Source of the DNA: Daphnia pulex
Taxonomy: Eukaryota > Arthropoda > Branchiopoda > Diplostraca > Daphniidae
Direction: 5' to 3'
DNA length: 64,000 nt
NCBI RefSeq assembly: GCF_021134715.1
Contig: NC_060026.1
Coordinates: forward strand, 1,984,001 to 2,048,000
Below, piece after piece: positions 12,808 to 26,300 of this stretch (within the stretch, counting starts at the first letter, position 1; each line of letters opens with the position of its first letter). The position numbers were made by a program, and so were the translations under genes. The notes beneath the pieces were generated by a model, which saw only the letters and a program-made list of their open reading frames with translations, was not told the origin of the DNA and made no database searches.

Positions 12808-13890
12808 GTTTCCAGTGCGATAGGTTATGCAGTCTGTTTACTTTAGACATGTGCCGGATGTTTACGACGCTATTATTATTATTACGTACATAATAACTAA
12901 ACTGTTTCAACATTTTCTCAACTTTATTAAGGACGAAAATATTTCTAATAGTGTTACTCGTACAGTACGGGGCCAGGAATACCCCAACGTCGTTACGCAA
13001 CAACAACAATTTTTTACGAGCCAAACTTATTTTCTTGTAAAAATATTTTCGCTGGGCCGTCAACAACTCGAGAAAAACATTACGTGCGATGACCCACTTT
13101 CTTCCACGTTTTATAGACACAAGAAGAGAAAATCGAATAAATAAAAAAAGTCCAACTCTTTTCCCTTAAGATGTTGCGGTGGCCTCGACTGTCATTATAA
13201 TCCGCTCCCGATCCATTTGCGATAGCACCGACCGAATTTATCCTCACTCACCCCCAGCACAGGTATTCGATGCAATGTGACGTCCATCGAGTCCATCGAG
13301 TCTCAACCCAATTCTGGCTGGCGCATTACGTAATTCAGCCAAATCATCTCATCTTTTAGATCGTGTCGTTGCCTTTGCATTTTACTGAAATTGCAAAGTT
13401 CGCAGTTGTCCTCGTTACGTCAAATATTCATTTCATTACTGGCAGACTGGCAGAGAAGATAAGAAGAATTTCGACAATTCAGATGGGACCAAATAAAAAA
13501 GAAAAGATCTTCAATCAATCCAAGTCGAGTTGGTTGATTTGGGTTGGTGTGGAGCAGGTTCGTTGCCAATGCGAATCCACCGAGGGAAACAAAAGTCACG
13601 TCCTTATGCAACCACCGGGAAAAATAATGGGCTCCACTCAAGTTGACAGACATTTGATTTTGTCTAGCTCTTATTAAAGTTCCACCTAACCTGCTCATCC
13701 TCTTTCTTTTTTCTGTAATCTTTTCCAGAAAGCTGCGATTTTTTGGCTCATGATATCCGATTGCGACGTCACCAGAAAAAATGACTCTGGAAGTCTAGCG
13801 CCTTCAAAATATGCGTCGGGTTGGTTGTGTACGAATAGAGAGCATACTTGAGAAGATAATAGCCCCCATTCCAAAGCCCAAATAAGTCAA
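12808..13890. repeat. Duplicated noncoding block A, copy 2
   Basis: Matches 1-1140 in the same orientation. It keeps the palindrome attacgtaat (13325-13334) and the cgacgtcac element near 13765. It carries its own small tandem duplication (gtccatcgagtccatcgagt near 13282) and a duplicated ctggcaga near 13440. A 105-codon plus-strand frame at 12827-13144 and a 152-codon minus-strand frame overlap here, but both are broken by single-base indels in copy 1. Confidence 0.9.
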
Positions 13891-15975
13891 AGCCCTAATG
13901 AATTTCCATATTGTTTTCAGTTGGTTCGGCCCCTAATTTTATCAATTACCAGTAATTGCCATCATGGAATGTTTTGTACGATGCCGCAAATTAACAATTT
14001 CTTGTATTACAAATACCCACACACTAAGCTAGCAAAGCCAAAGAATTTTGTTTTTTGTTCCCATAAGTATAATATTGTTAGCAACTCGTGACAAGGTCGC
14101 TTATATGTTTTTTGTAGGTCGCCCTATCACTCCAGGACCCCGAGACTGGATGTCTGAAATACCCCAAAGAGACTAAGAATGCTGGCGCATTTGTATTATT
14201 GACATGATTTCATAATTGATTTTCTGGTTTTCATAATCGCCTTTGTATACAGTCAACCAATCTATCATCAAGCAAACAACAAAAAAGTCAAATATGCGAA
14301 AGAACTTTAATATATCTAGAAGGTCGTACACACATTATGTGCACACCGAGCAACCAGATATTGATTTCTCCTTTGATGTCTATTATACCGTTAACGATGC
14401 CATCATGCCAGATTACATAATACATACATCAAGGAGAAGAATAATAAAAAAACTAAATCGCTCAGCGCTAATGTTCTTTCCGTGTTTCGCAGAGGTTATA
14501 CGAACTCTCGGGGTGGAAATGCATAATAGTTAAAGCCGTACGGCAGTCAAAAGATTGTAAATGCTTTAAGATGTTATTAAAGAGCGTAAATCCTAGCGAG
14601 CTTATAACGTCGCAACTGCTGGAATTCACGACGAAGCTGAAATCGATATCGTTCAAAATGTTGTCAACTTATTTTAAAAAAGATAAATCGGAATTTAAAT
14701 AGAAAACGAAGGCTGGGATTTGGTATAGCCATGACTTCGAGAAACGTCGAATGAAATAATAACGTGGAAACTCAAGTGAGTCCGTACACGTCATTATTTG
14801 AATCGGCGATATAAACAAGTTGACTTGATTAAAAAATTCGTAAAGAAAATCCTGATTGGCTAATTTTTTAAGTTTTTAAAATTTAAAACAAACAAACCTG
14901 TCCTTGGTTATACACACATATTTGGTTTTCGGGAGTCGATTTGAAACTTTAATAATTGATTTCACTCCGCTGCGGGAATTTGTGAACGAACGACACCATT
15001 ATCAAGTAAGTTTAATGGGTTTTTCCAGAAAAATGAAGTTGCGGGTTTATTCGATTGCCACCGAAACTTCTGGGTATTATTACGGACCCAGATAGATAGT
15101 AAGTCAATCAACAAAATCCTGGTGGGAAAGTAGATTGAGTGTCAAGCGTCCCTTTTGACATTCGTTGGCTTTGCGAAAGAGATTTTTGCCAAATAAAAAA
15201 GAAATTTGATCCGATATACGATCCAAAGTTCGTGCTCAAGGAATTGTAGCTACTCATCAGAAAGCTGCCGGCAGCACTCCCGCCGACTCCCGCCCCGATT
15301 GTATAGTTCACTGCTGAAAGGGGTTCGGTATTATATTATTATACATACCAAGGTCTTTTGTGTGTTTTGTCTGAGCTATTATTATTATTTGAGCGGCGAC
15401 CTCGAACATTGTTGCTTTTTATCGGTACTTGGGATAGTTGTCGGGGATCTTGGGCGAAGGCGTATACACGAGATATCCAAATGTGATTGAGTAAGGGCCC
15501 GATAAATCCCAAGGGCACCATATGAATGAAGCAAATTCTTATATATATTTTGTTTAAGACCCTTTATTCATTTGGGTATGAAAGTTTTTCTTTTAAAAAA
15601 CAAAAGAATGCGCTCAGTCAAAAAAGGGGAGTGCTGCAAATGGACCTCGTCATTGTCACATAACGAAGAAAAATTCAGAAAATTTTCTAGAATTTAAATT
15701 TTGCTTGAAGTGTTTAAAATTAAAATATCTTTGAATTCGATTGTTTAGACACCACAAACAAAGTTGTAAGGTACAAATTCAGGCCTGACCTGACCTGCAG
15801 TCGTTCTACAAATGAATTTTGAATGAACCCTGACTAAGTCAACAAAAACGGCAAGAGAAAACAGTTTCAACAGCCTAGCTCAGGAATAATCGTATTCCGT
15901 ATTATCTAATCATTTCTAATCAAGGCCACCGCCACCCAGTAGTCAGCAAGAAGGAAGAACAGAGAATTATGTGTC
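13891..15975. other. Gene-free stretch
   Basis: Only short frames in AT-rich DNA were found. A period-5 run ctgacctgacctgc (15785-15798) contains overlapping TGACCT nuclear-receptor half-sites; its significance is unknown. Confidence 0.5.
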
Positions 15976-16502
15976 CTACCTTTAAGCCTGGGAATTACAG
16001 CCAGGCATCCACAAGTGTTTTATCCATCCGCTAAAAAGTTGAATCTGCCAGGTGGGATAGGAAAAAGGGCGTCCTCGTGAATACACCCATACTCACATGG
16101 GCGTACACGAGGACATTATAAAAAAAAAGGGGAAAATGAGATGAGTCGTCAGATATATAGGTGGATTCTCCAATCCAACGGGATGCTGATTATCTAAATC
16201 AAAAATTTAAAAAAGGGGTAATGGAAAATATTGATGGAAACCACAAACATGGTAAAGTTGAAAATGAATTTTTAAAAGAGAATTGAAACGATTGATTGAT
16301 TGATGAATTGAGATGAGAAAATTGAAAATTTCCACGTGACACACTGCATGCTAGAATGTCTCACTGCATTCATGGAAGTCATGCATCATTAAAATGTCTC
16401 AAACAGATCACAAGAATAAAGTAACGAAAATCATTACCCTTCAGCGATGATGCTGGGATTGTTGCTGATGACAGGTGGCCGTGGCTGGCTCAGGCCTCAA
16501 AC
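15976..16502 (-). ncRNA. Candidate spliced, structured transcript (copy 2)
   Basis: The architecture repeats copy 1 on the minus strand. An acceptor CCTTTTTTCTATTGTTCAG precedes exon 16502-16438, followed by a GTAATG donor, an intron of 244 bases, an acceptor ending TTGATTTAG and an exon starting at 16193. The splice again joins GG to ATAA, giving an in-frame stop in the frame ending PPVISNNPSIIAEG, but that frame has TGA at its second codon in this exon. The downstream exon keeps all three hairpins (16163-16176, 16071-16114, 15986-16006). Coding status is doubtful and structure appears better kept than sequence. Confidence 0.4.
16071..16114 (-). other. Long conserved hairpin in block B copy 2
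   Basis: The minus-strand RNA pairs GUCCUCGUG with CACGAGGAC, then UACGCCCAU with AUGGGUGUA. This gives about 18 pairs with one G-U and a two-base bulge, closing a six-base loop. As the plus strand the G-U would be an A-C mismatch, which favours minus-strand transcription. Copy 1 (2880-2929) forms a related but weaker stem with changed bases. Confidence 0.6.
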
Positions 16503-17089
16503 CTGAACAATAGAAAAAAGGTTACATAGTGCAAACAATTAAACTGCCATGCATCGACAGGTGGCTTATCTGATAAATGCTAGTCAGGAACCAAAAGCTA
16601 AAGATTTCACAAACTTGGAACAAGTTTATTAACTCTGCTATTGAAGCTCCCATAATCATTCCTTTTTTTATTCCTAGTTTTAATTTTATACCTGGCAATC
16701 CATGAAGTTTGGAGAGCATGGAGAGCTGAAGGCGATCACATTTTTGTAAAATTTTATTCGTTTCAACTACTTTCAACAGCTATTTTTCGTGCAGCCAATG
16801 TCTCCACTCTCCAAACTTGTAAATTAAATGGAAGCAGACGACACTCATTTTCTAATTAGCTGCCAATCTTAAGATATCGATAGAAATTATTTTAAATAAT
16901 CGAACATCAAATGTTACCACAGTTAGGATAAAATAAAAAATTTGCAGTACCTAATTGCTTTTAATAGAATCCTCCAGATCTTCTTGGAAGCCAATAAGAG
17001 GGAGACAAAGGTTGTTCACTCTTAAACACTGCGCGGCCGGTGTCATTTTTCCTTTCTATTTACAGGATATCCGATCGGCGATCAACCCA

Positions 17090-17640
17090 CATTATATTAC
17101 CAAAAGGTAATGTTATAGCACGCTATACAGAGGTAAATCGATCGACAGCGTGACATTTGAATCAAATTTCCCTTTTTTTTCCTGATCAGGATTTATTTGA
17201 CCTGATTTGATGGACGATCCAACTGTAATTATATTGTGTAGATGTAACAACTATTTCTCGAGTATCACAGCGTTGATTCTCCACCATCAACTAATGGGAT
17301 AAAAAGTATATGGATAAGATTTGGGCTCTTTTGCTACTACTACACACACACAGCTGGCTGCTGCTGCTATTAATGAATGTAATTAGAGCTCTCTCTCTCT
17401 GTGCTACTGTGATGCTATTCTCTTGTCTTGTATTGTACAAAGTACACAGACTATGTGTGTGTGTACATCCTTAATGCACATCTAACAAATAAAAACATCC
17501 GCACCGAAAGGCGTGGTTGTTGTATTGTATACTTCGTGTCTGGGTGGTATAGTAATTTAGCAACTTCATTATATACATGTATACATATACCCAAAGGATA
17601 TCAAGGTGAAAGGTGAAATCTCTATCCCTCTCCTTTGGCG
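17090..17640. repeat. Diverged duplicated block C, copy 2
   Basis: The counterpart of about 4140-4600 with scattered matching patches, a tcgatcga element and CT, CA and GT microsatellites. No gene was seen. Confidence 0.5.
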
Positions 17641-20600
17641 GCAAACTTGATTTCTTATAATTCAAAAAGACGGCGCCATATAAAATACACAGACAGACTA
17701 ATAAAATGTAATAGTTTGATACCAATATTTGCAAGTTACTTTATTTGGTTTAGCTACTGATTCTGAAATGGAAATCAAGAAAACGAGTCTATTTAAAACA
17801 TTCGGCAGCAAAAGATTTGACTGGTGAGTGAGCCGGAATCAAAGTTGTATGTACACAGCACAATCGTGCCAGCAGTGCGAAAAGTTTATTATACCGAGAA
17901 ACATGTGATAAGAAAAAGTTGAACTCGGAGTTCTCCAACATGTGTAGATCGGTAGGTTGAGATAAGAGACTTGGGACAACTTTTCGGTGTGAATTCAAAC
18001 ACACAAAAAAAGTTGCGGGAAAAATCAAAAAGTTATTGCGACATTTAACTTCTTCTTTGCGGGGACTTTTTCCTGTTTCGCTTTCAGTTTTATATACTTC
18101 AGGGCGTGTCCCGTTACGGTTCTCTATACTTGGCGATGATGTAACCTGATTAGAAGAAGTGAAATCTCGATGAAGAAACCCAGAATCGTAAAATGATAGT
18201 AGACCCCCAACAAAACCAGGTAGCAATTATCTTTGATGGCAGTCGCTTAAGGGTTGCGCCACACATCCATCTGGCCGTCTGCTATTATAGAATCTAATTG
18301 AATTTGTTTTATATATTTTTTTAAACCCCCTGTCGAATAAGGAAAATAAAAAGAGAAAATATTTGTAGGAACTGGTCGCTAGGTGACGTTAGTTTTTGCG
18401 TGCCAATATTTGAAAACGGATATATCTTTCACAGCAACAACAGGTTATCAATTTCTATTGAGGTTTCTAATATTTTTCTGATTTGTCACGATGGAAATTA
18501 TCGATACAAAATGGGTATAGTGAGAGTGTGTGTAATAAGTTGGACAAAGTATTACACACACACACCTAATAATTCTGGGTGAAGTGAACTGACCGAGTTA
18601 TGAGAAAGTCTTATTTTGGGTATGTGAAAGCTGAAACATATATATTTTTCGGGTCCGGTGATTGTATATATTGACCAGTCAGCAAATGGCAGGCTTTAAA
18701 ACAAATGGAAACATTTAAAAGGAAAAAAACGAGATGAGTCTGCATGAAATTGTGAAATGGAAAGTTGTTGTAAAGCTAGGACTATATATATATGCCAGAC
18801 TACTTAAAGTTCTATAGGTTAATTAATGGCTGACCAGCAGCTAAACACATGTTCCGTGTAAGGGACTTGTGTTATATTTCTGATGACTTGATTTCTATCA
18901 GTTTTCCTAGGAAACTGAAGGGGGGGGGGTACACTTTCGCTTTCATTGATTAACAACTCCGGTGCACTTGTCGGTCGATCACCAAACGGACGGAATTGAA
19001 AGTTTTTTTAAAAATCCTGTTTCTCCACTGCTGTGTAAAATGAAAGTTCATCTATTTAATCACGTCGGTTCTCCTGTATATTTTTGGGGGAAAAGAATCC
19101 TTGATGGTTCCATATATGTATAGCATCGGTGGCATATAATAACTCGTCCAACACCCAGCCAAAAAGCCGTTTCAATAATAATACAAGAATAACCGGTTGC
19201 GCAATCAATTTTCGCGGGTTGTGTGACGACGATGTCCGCATAATAATGATCTCATTTGGGGGACACCACATGACTTATAACAATTTTGGCAAGTGCTGGA
19301 GATATCGTTAACAAAAAGGAAACTGCTGCACATTTGATCAATGCCATGTACATCTTTATAAAGGTAAAATAGAAATTATATTTCCTTGTGATTATTAAAT
19401 CGAGCTTATGAGAAATAGTATAATGCTCATTAATTCAATGCCATGGAAAATGACGTCAAATTGCGCCGGTTGACGTCAGCCGTTTGTTTTATGCACAACC
19501 CGATCGACTATATTTCCATTGAATGTTTTGTTTTTGTTTTTCTTTGTTTTCCTTTATCCTATAGATACAAAATAACAATTTTCCATATTAATTTAGAATC
19601 GAGATAGAAATCCTGCTGAGAAAACAGTTTCTAGTTCCATGACGATATAACAACAAGTTCAGCCCTCCGTCAAATTGGGTTCAGTTTTCGCTGTTTGAAA
19701 AATAAGCGACCGGACGGAAATGTTTTTGTTTCCTGGCCCAAATCAAAAGCAATCTAATCAAAACAGCTGAGCCTGCACTATTATATTACATCGATATAGA
19801 CAAAAGGGTATTATAGATATACGTGAAATAAGCGAATCACAAAAAGAAACGTCCACAGCATCGATTTCTCTATAATAGTCATATGTATCACATATCAGCG
19901 ATGTATAAATCATTTTTGATGAATTCGGCATTCCAATCTGAGAAAACCAATCAAATTAGATTCATTGATATTACCGCTGTACCCTTTTACCTTTTTTAAT
20001 TTGGCGAAAAAAAAGAAGAATAGAACGTCAAATGGACATGGACATACCCAACAATAAGGCTGCCTTTACGATGTCGTCGTCTATAACAAAAGATGAACGA
20101 CCGAGAGAGTAGTATTATTACATCAATGACCTTTGCACATCTCTGTCCCCATTCAAAATGGTTTAGATCTAAAGATAATGATATAAATCCAATATAACGT
20201 CTATTTCGGTTAACCATTCGGCCTGGCCAACGAAACACATTCAATCCGATTGATAGGTTCTAAATGATAAATGTTGAGGTTTTTTTTTATAAAACAACTT
20301 TTGATTTGTCATAACCATGGCAACCTGTCGCTCTTGGTTGGTCACGTCCGCCATTCCCGATGAATAGTGCACCTATTCCAAAAGGATCGATTCATTTAGC
20401 GGAAAGCCGGAAGATTCCGATGTTGCCCGGCATTCCGTCGCCAGCAGCGCAACACACGCGCAGCTAAACAAAATTTTTTAAAAAGAAATGCTGTGACATC
20501 TCTTGTATACGTGCAGCGACTCTCATCGGGGATTATAATTTTCGAAGCGCGTGCTGTGCTTGTTATTATCAAGAGGGGGGGCAGGGCAATTTTATCCCTT

Positions 20601-22726
20601 TTTAGTTGGGTTTTTTGGAGCGTTTGCATATTATTCTAATTCTCCAGTTCAGTTCGATAATGTTGAAAGTTCACGCGACATTTCTCTTCTATTTCGTTTC
20701 ACATTTGGCTGCTGCGCTCCGGCGGCGCGATGGAATATAAGAAATTGAAAGTTCACAGTCGGATATGTACGACCTATACTTTCGTGATTGGCAATCTGTC
20801 AACTCTCACTTGGAAATAAGGCGACGAGTTTCACGTCACAGCAGAGTTCGCTTTGCGGGAAAACACGTTCAAATAACGGCGCTCGAGTGTGTTAATCCAT
20901 CAGCGGAACAAGTGTTGACAGTGCGTCTACAAATGTTGGCTTTGTATAGACCTTTTATCGCTCTTTGTTTGGCTAGACGAGGCGTCCAAAAAAATGCGAA
21001 TAACATTTTCATGTTGTTGGGTCTAGTGCGTCGAGTCCGAAAGGTTATTAACGTAACAGCTAATTATTTTAATTCGTTCTACATCACCCTTTAATTATTT
21101 TAATAATTTTTAATTGTTGAATATAATAGATAGTTGCCAGGCTCCAGAGGAACATACCACTAATTGGATTGGAAATACGCAGATGAATGAATGATGTATA
21201 ATACCCTTGACAATATAATATGTTTGATCAACGAGTTATATAACTCGTTTTACTACCCCAAAGTTTCGGTGTCTGCCGAGTTGGATGAGACGAACGAATA
21301 ACTGACGCCTTTGAAATTCAATAATTAATGGGCGGGTCCTCTCTCCGCCATCTGCTGTCGCCGTTGTCTGCTGTGGTGTGCAGGTTTTCGGTCTTTTTGC
21401 TTCATTAACGGTGGGAATACTAAAGGGTCCCGCTCCCGCTCTATCATCAAAATCTAAAGTGAACCAGCTGCTGCTTTGAAGCACCATCTCGAATAGCTTA
21501 TATAATTGCGCTATAGCCAAGCCAAAAGCGTCCACGAATATAGCTCACAATGTGTCGCAATTTTTTGACACAGCCACCGCCCAGTGGTTCCGCATAATAA
21601 TAAAGGGACGAGAATAGCTATCCGGATATATCGTCGTCACTGTTTCCCATTCACAGTCAAGGAAATTGAATATTCTTCCGGGCGGAAAAAAGAGAGAGAA
21701 ATATTTAACTTCAGCTGGATGCTGCGGATTCCGTCACGCGGAAGCCAAAGCTAAACTCGCACCAGGGTATGCTGTATTCATCTGTATACAGCTTCAATAG
21801 GACTTCCTGCTGCGGGTCCGGAATCGATCAGCTGTTGTGTGTACTGTGTACACAAGTTTATACCATTTGACTGCTGGCGGGCAGTCGGACCCGCTGGCCT
21901 CCTTTTTTGTAAAACATCCGCGTGTGTTTGCCAAGACAACTGGTTTGTTTTGGCACACACAGCAGAGAGAAATCCCGCATCCGTCGGCGATTCTTTTATT
22001 CCAACTAGACAAAAAGGGCGGATGCTGACCACTCAAGGTCACAGGAAATGAAAGAGCCTTAGATAACATATTTTTTAAATAATGGCACAATCTATAATAA
22101 GCGATTCGTAATCAAAATTGCCTATAGCCGATACAACACAAATGCATATTCATTTGATAGAAATATGAAAACCTGCTGACTGGATATTATAATTTCAAAT
22201 TTTATTTTTTTCTTCCACCGGCGGATTGCGTATGTTATTCATCCGCATACATACAGCGGTTGTCCATCCGTCGCCATTTATTGCGGATGGATTTTCTCGG
22301 TATCTCATTTGTGGGATGACATCATATACCTATCCTTGACGAGAGATGGAAACGTTTGATGACACAAAGGAGGGGGGAGGGGTATGTCTTCAAAGTGCTT
22401 ATCGTTTGTTTAGATCAATTTGTATCTCTTCCGCTTTTAACCGATAGACTCCCTGCTGCTACTCCCTGCTGCACTGAGCCCAAATAGACTGGAAGGAAAT
22501 GGCTGCCGGCCATTTCGGAATCGTAATGAGAACATTATTGATTTGTTCGCCATGCATCCCATATGTTTTGAGTCACTCGAGCAAATCAATCGGAAGAAGA
22601 AAAAAACAATTCCGGACATCCGGTAGTGACAGGAATTTCTAATATGACATCATGATGGAAAACATTCGTTTCCTATACGTTTGACGTAATAAGCAAAAAC
22701 CAACCTGTTTGATTCTCCCGTGGGCT
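17641..22726. other. Gene-free AT-rich stretch
   Basis: No convincing exon, tRNA or transposon was found. Frames at 20551-21094 (plus) and 21236-21535 (minus) lack coding-like composition. A G-run lies at about 18920-18929. Confidence 0.5.
19451..19478. promoter_or_regulatory. Pair of perfect CRE/ATF palindromes
   Basis: Two TGACGTCA octamers (19451-19458 and 19471-19478) start exactly 20 bases apart, about two helical turns, so they would lie on the same face of DNA. They are the consensus for CREB/ATF bZIP dimers. No gene start is evident nearby, so a distal enhancer is one reading. Confidence 0.45.
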
Positions 22727-22732
22727 TTTATT
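22727..22732 (-). terminator. Poly(A) signal of the RING gene
   Basis: AATAAA on the minus strand lies about 80 bases after the RING stop codon, giving a short 3' UTR. Confidence 0.6.
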
Positions 22733-22811
22733 TGTTGAACATTGAACGTGATGAAAAAACGTGAGCAAATATAATATTGTATAACGTCAAAATTATTATT
22801 GATGTATTATT

Positions 22812-23336
22812 TTACAACGGTGGCAGAATTTGATCGGCTGTCGATTGGAAATAGTGCTGGAAGAGTTCATCTTCCGTGTATGGAGTCGTCGTCGTCTGCT
22901 GGGTGTTATCCTCAAACGGGCGGACATATCCGGCCGGAATGAAATAATCCGGAAAGACTAATTCCTCTTCCGTTTTGACCAGCGGATAAGGGACGTAGAT
23001 GCGGAAGTTGAGCGACGATCGGATGCTGTGCCGGAACACCTTGAACGGCTCCTTGCACGTCGGACACTCCAACTTGATCCGGCACCAATCAACTAGGCAC
23101 TGGTAGCAGTAGACGTGGCCGCAGTGCGGATGCGACTTGTTCTCGTGCGGATTCAAACAAATGGCGCACTGGCCGTCGTCGAACTTGTGCGGGAAATAAA
23201 ATCGCTCCTTGTCCACCAGAAATTCGTAGATTTTCCGGCAAACGATGACCAGAATGGCCACGAAAATGATGATGCAAATTCCGACGATGAAACCAACGCT
23301 GATGGGGTCCATGTTCCTCGCTACTGACGACAACAT
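22812..23336 (-). CDS. Membrane-anchored RING-HC E3 ubiquitin ligase
   Basis: A single-exon gene of 174 aa. A short N-terminus is followed by a hydrophobic membrane segment (about residues 12-33), a short basic and aromatic linker, and a complete C3HC4 RING. The zinc ligands are C57, C60, C72, H74, C77, C80, C91 and C94. The RING end (WCRIKLECPTCKEPF, then HSI) resembles the Topors-type RING, but Topors proteins are large and nuclear and lack this membrane anchor. The C-terminus (about 115-174) is acidic and threonine-rich with no known domain. All zinc ligands are present, so E3 activity is likely; the substrate and membrane are unknown. Two starts are possible: Met1, only 18 bases after the predicted transcription start, or Met9, whose GAACATGGA context is stronger. 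Either keeps the membrane segment. Confidence 0.85.
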   Translation of the reverse strand: MLSSVARNMDPISVGFIVGICIIIFVAILVIVCRKIYEFLVDKERFYFPHKFDDGQCAICLNPHENKSHPHCGHVYCYQCLVDWCRIKLECPTCKEPFKVFRHSIRSSLNFRIYVPYPLVKTEEELVFPDYFIPAGYVRPFEDNTQQTTTTPYTEDELFQHYFQSTADQILPPL

Positions 23337-23350
23337 TTATGCGATACAAC

Positions 23351-23385
23351 AACTGAAATGAAGACTGAAACATCTCTCGTATATA
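23351..23385 (-). promoter_or_regulatory. TATA and initiator promoter of the RING gene
   Basis: On the minus strand TATATA (23385-23380) lies about 31 to 26 bases upstream of the A in an arthropod-type initiator TCAGTT (23356-23351). This spacing is canonical and puts transcription start near 23354. A second TCAGTC at about 23366-23361 is too close to the TATA box. Confidence 0.6.
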
Positions 23386-26300
23386 ATATCGCTCCATCTC
23401 CAACTGACGTTGGGAAATCGACATATTGATTCAACACCTCGTAAACGTTGAAACACAAGTGAATAACCCTGTATAACTGAGCTGATTGCTCCATAGAACA
23501 ACTGATTATTAGTCGTTAAAAGAGAAAGGGTATAGACAGGAGAATCAGTCAAACAACAATGATTTGGAGAGCTGTCAACCTCCCCCAAGAGACGGCAAGG
23601 TCGTTTACCTGTCGAAAGAATCGGTTTTTGTGTTAGCTTTTTATGATTTGTTGGAGATGGAATTCCTAGGAAAAACAATCGAGGACATTTCAAAAAGGTT
23701 TGTTTCATCTGTCACGTAGGCCTATATACGCTCGACGAGCTTTGATATCAAATATAGGCACTCGAACAATACAGTCAAATCACGGGGGAAATTCATTTTT
23801 TAACATCACAGGACTATACTAATAATTATCTTTCCTTGTTGCGAGTGTTTCTAGGAATCATTTCAAATTTTCAAAGTCTACGCGCCAATTTTGAATGACA
23901 AGTTGCCAGCACTCAACGTCTTTTGTAAATTCAATTGAATCAATTATTTTTCCCACGATAACAATTTCCCTTACTCAATTCAATTATTGTATTATTCGTC
24001 GAATCTCTTGTCGTTGTTCTATTTCTATTTCCGTACGCGCGCATTTCTAATTATTTTACAACCTCCAAGTTATATAGATTTGAACCACAATATTATATTT
24101 GTTTGAAGTTGTGTATACCATATACATGAGCGTTATATATAGCAATAAGTCCCGAATCAAAAGTCTTATTGGATCCTGTCGAGCGACAGCAGGAGTGCGT
24201 ACACACCAGAGATCAATGAAGCAGCAACAGCAGCAACGAGTCTGGCGCAATAATCTTAGCTGTTGGTTATACAACAACATCTTCCCTTATTCTCCAAAAA
24301 CACATCAACAACTATGTCGAAAAATCCGTTCACCGATAGAAATGAATAATCTGCTAGCTGCTAATATTATGTAACTCACAAAGTTGATCAAGTTGATCAA
24401 CCAAACTTTTGCGCTTTAATTAATGGCGGCTGGCAGCGACGTACATTCCCCGGGTTATTCTCGTGTCCTCCGTGACCGGACTCTGTCGGAAGAAACCGGA
24501 TACGCACCGGCACTCCCGGAAGATCACCGGGAACCGGCCCACCCCCCAAAAAAAGAAAAACAAAACCCTCCGATAATAATGAGGGATAATTATATCGTTC
24601 TTAGAGGCTGTGATGCTAGTTGCATATCTAAACAAGCGAGTTCAGCTCACTTGTATTATATAGGTTCTATTCGACCTGAATTTCTGGTTTGTAATAAACG
24701 CAATCAGCTCTAACAAATGCAACACTTCGGGGCTTTTTCTTCTTCTACTACTGCCAGCGGCGGATCTTGTAACGGGATAACATTTGATACCAACGTGATT
24801 AGTAGCCAGTCGTGAGAGAGAGAGAGAGGCTAATAATCATCTAACCGGAATATAATGAGACGAGTGGATGTGTCTCTCTTCCGGCCGGCCAACAACCGTG
24901 TAATTCGGTCAAACAAGCACGTCTTGGGTTTATTTATTTTTTTCCTGATTATTATTATCAGGTACTCCTCCTAGAAACTCGTCTCCCAAACACACGGAAT
25001 ACCTGTTGCAGGATGCGTAATAGGATTAAATTCCTTTATTTCTATTTTTCGGTTAGTATTAGATGCTTATAATTCTATAAAAGCTGATGTCATATAGGAA
25101 AAACGATTGCTGGTAGTACATATCAAATTCAAATGGACGATGTATGACCTTGATGGGACTTGCATTATAATGCAGGATTGTTATTGAGTTTGGACTCGTC
25201 TGTTTGAGGAGTATTATTATTTCATGAAGCTACACAGCGTCAAATAATGACTAATTCGCAGAAAAGTATATTATTATTTAGCCTAGTCTACTACTTCATA
25301 ACTTTTCGTACGCGTACACGCATCTATTGCAACCCCTGAAATGAATATTTCATGGGAAAATCCTGCAGGATTGATGACGCACAAAGGAGACCAGCCGGCA
25401 CCAGCCTTCGGGAATATATGCATAAGAAGCTTATATCTATCACGAAAGTCTATAGAAAATTCGTGCAAACTTAAAGACAAAGTACAGTTATAGCTGAAAT
25501 AGGACACGGAGTTGATTCCGTTTGGGTTGGCGAACCGAACCCCGAAAATTCCGGCGGAAGGCTCTCAGACTGATGATCTAAAGCAACTCTTGTCAGAATT
25601 TCGACTCTTCATTCCGTTTGATGTCGACAAGTTTTAGATTTTGAACTCGATGAAACAGTTCCAGGAAAATCATGTAAAGGTTGCCGAATAATCATTGGCT
25701 TATTACCGAGTGCTCCTGAGCGACAAGTAGGCGTCTTCCGGATGATGGAGGAGAGACTCAAACAAGATGTGAACTAAGTTGATGTCTCCTCTCAAGGATC
25801 GACGTCGATAAAATCAGCATTTTAATAATTATACAACAAAGTCAAACTTTGAATCCGATCGATCCTCGTTAGCGCGTTTGACGACCCAGCACTCCAGTTT
25901 GAATCCGCATCCAATGGCGGGGGTCCCACGGCGTTATTCGAAATGCCAAATTCAACTACTAATAATGTCTCGACCGATGAGTAGCACTCACGCAGCATTT
26001 CCTTCCAGCGGATTGTCGCAATGACGTTCCGGCCGGATGAGAACTGGCCTTTCTAGAGGACTATATACAGGAATAAGTCTGGCAGCCGGAAGAGGTAATT
26101 GATTGTCATTCGCCGTCATCTGATTTGATGGAGAATCATTGGGATGGACCATCAGAATCAAAATGGATCCCGGCCGCCGTTTTCCATCCATTAGACGACA
26201 GGATGACGACGAGCACCGGCTGATGATATTGGGCCGGATTTGATGGATGGAAAGTGATGATGATGGCCTTGTATATCGCGATGCAAACGGAGTGTGACAG

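Larger units (their letters stand above)
15976..16830. repeat. Duplicated block B, copy 2
   Basis: The counterpart of 2793-3625. Shared segments extend from the hairpin at 15986-16006 to about 16800 (ttttcgtgcagccaat here, ttttcgtgcagccatt in copy 1). Copy 2 keeps a longer open minus-strand frame at 16522-16776 that has no open counterpart in copy 1. Confidence 0.8.
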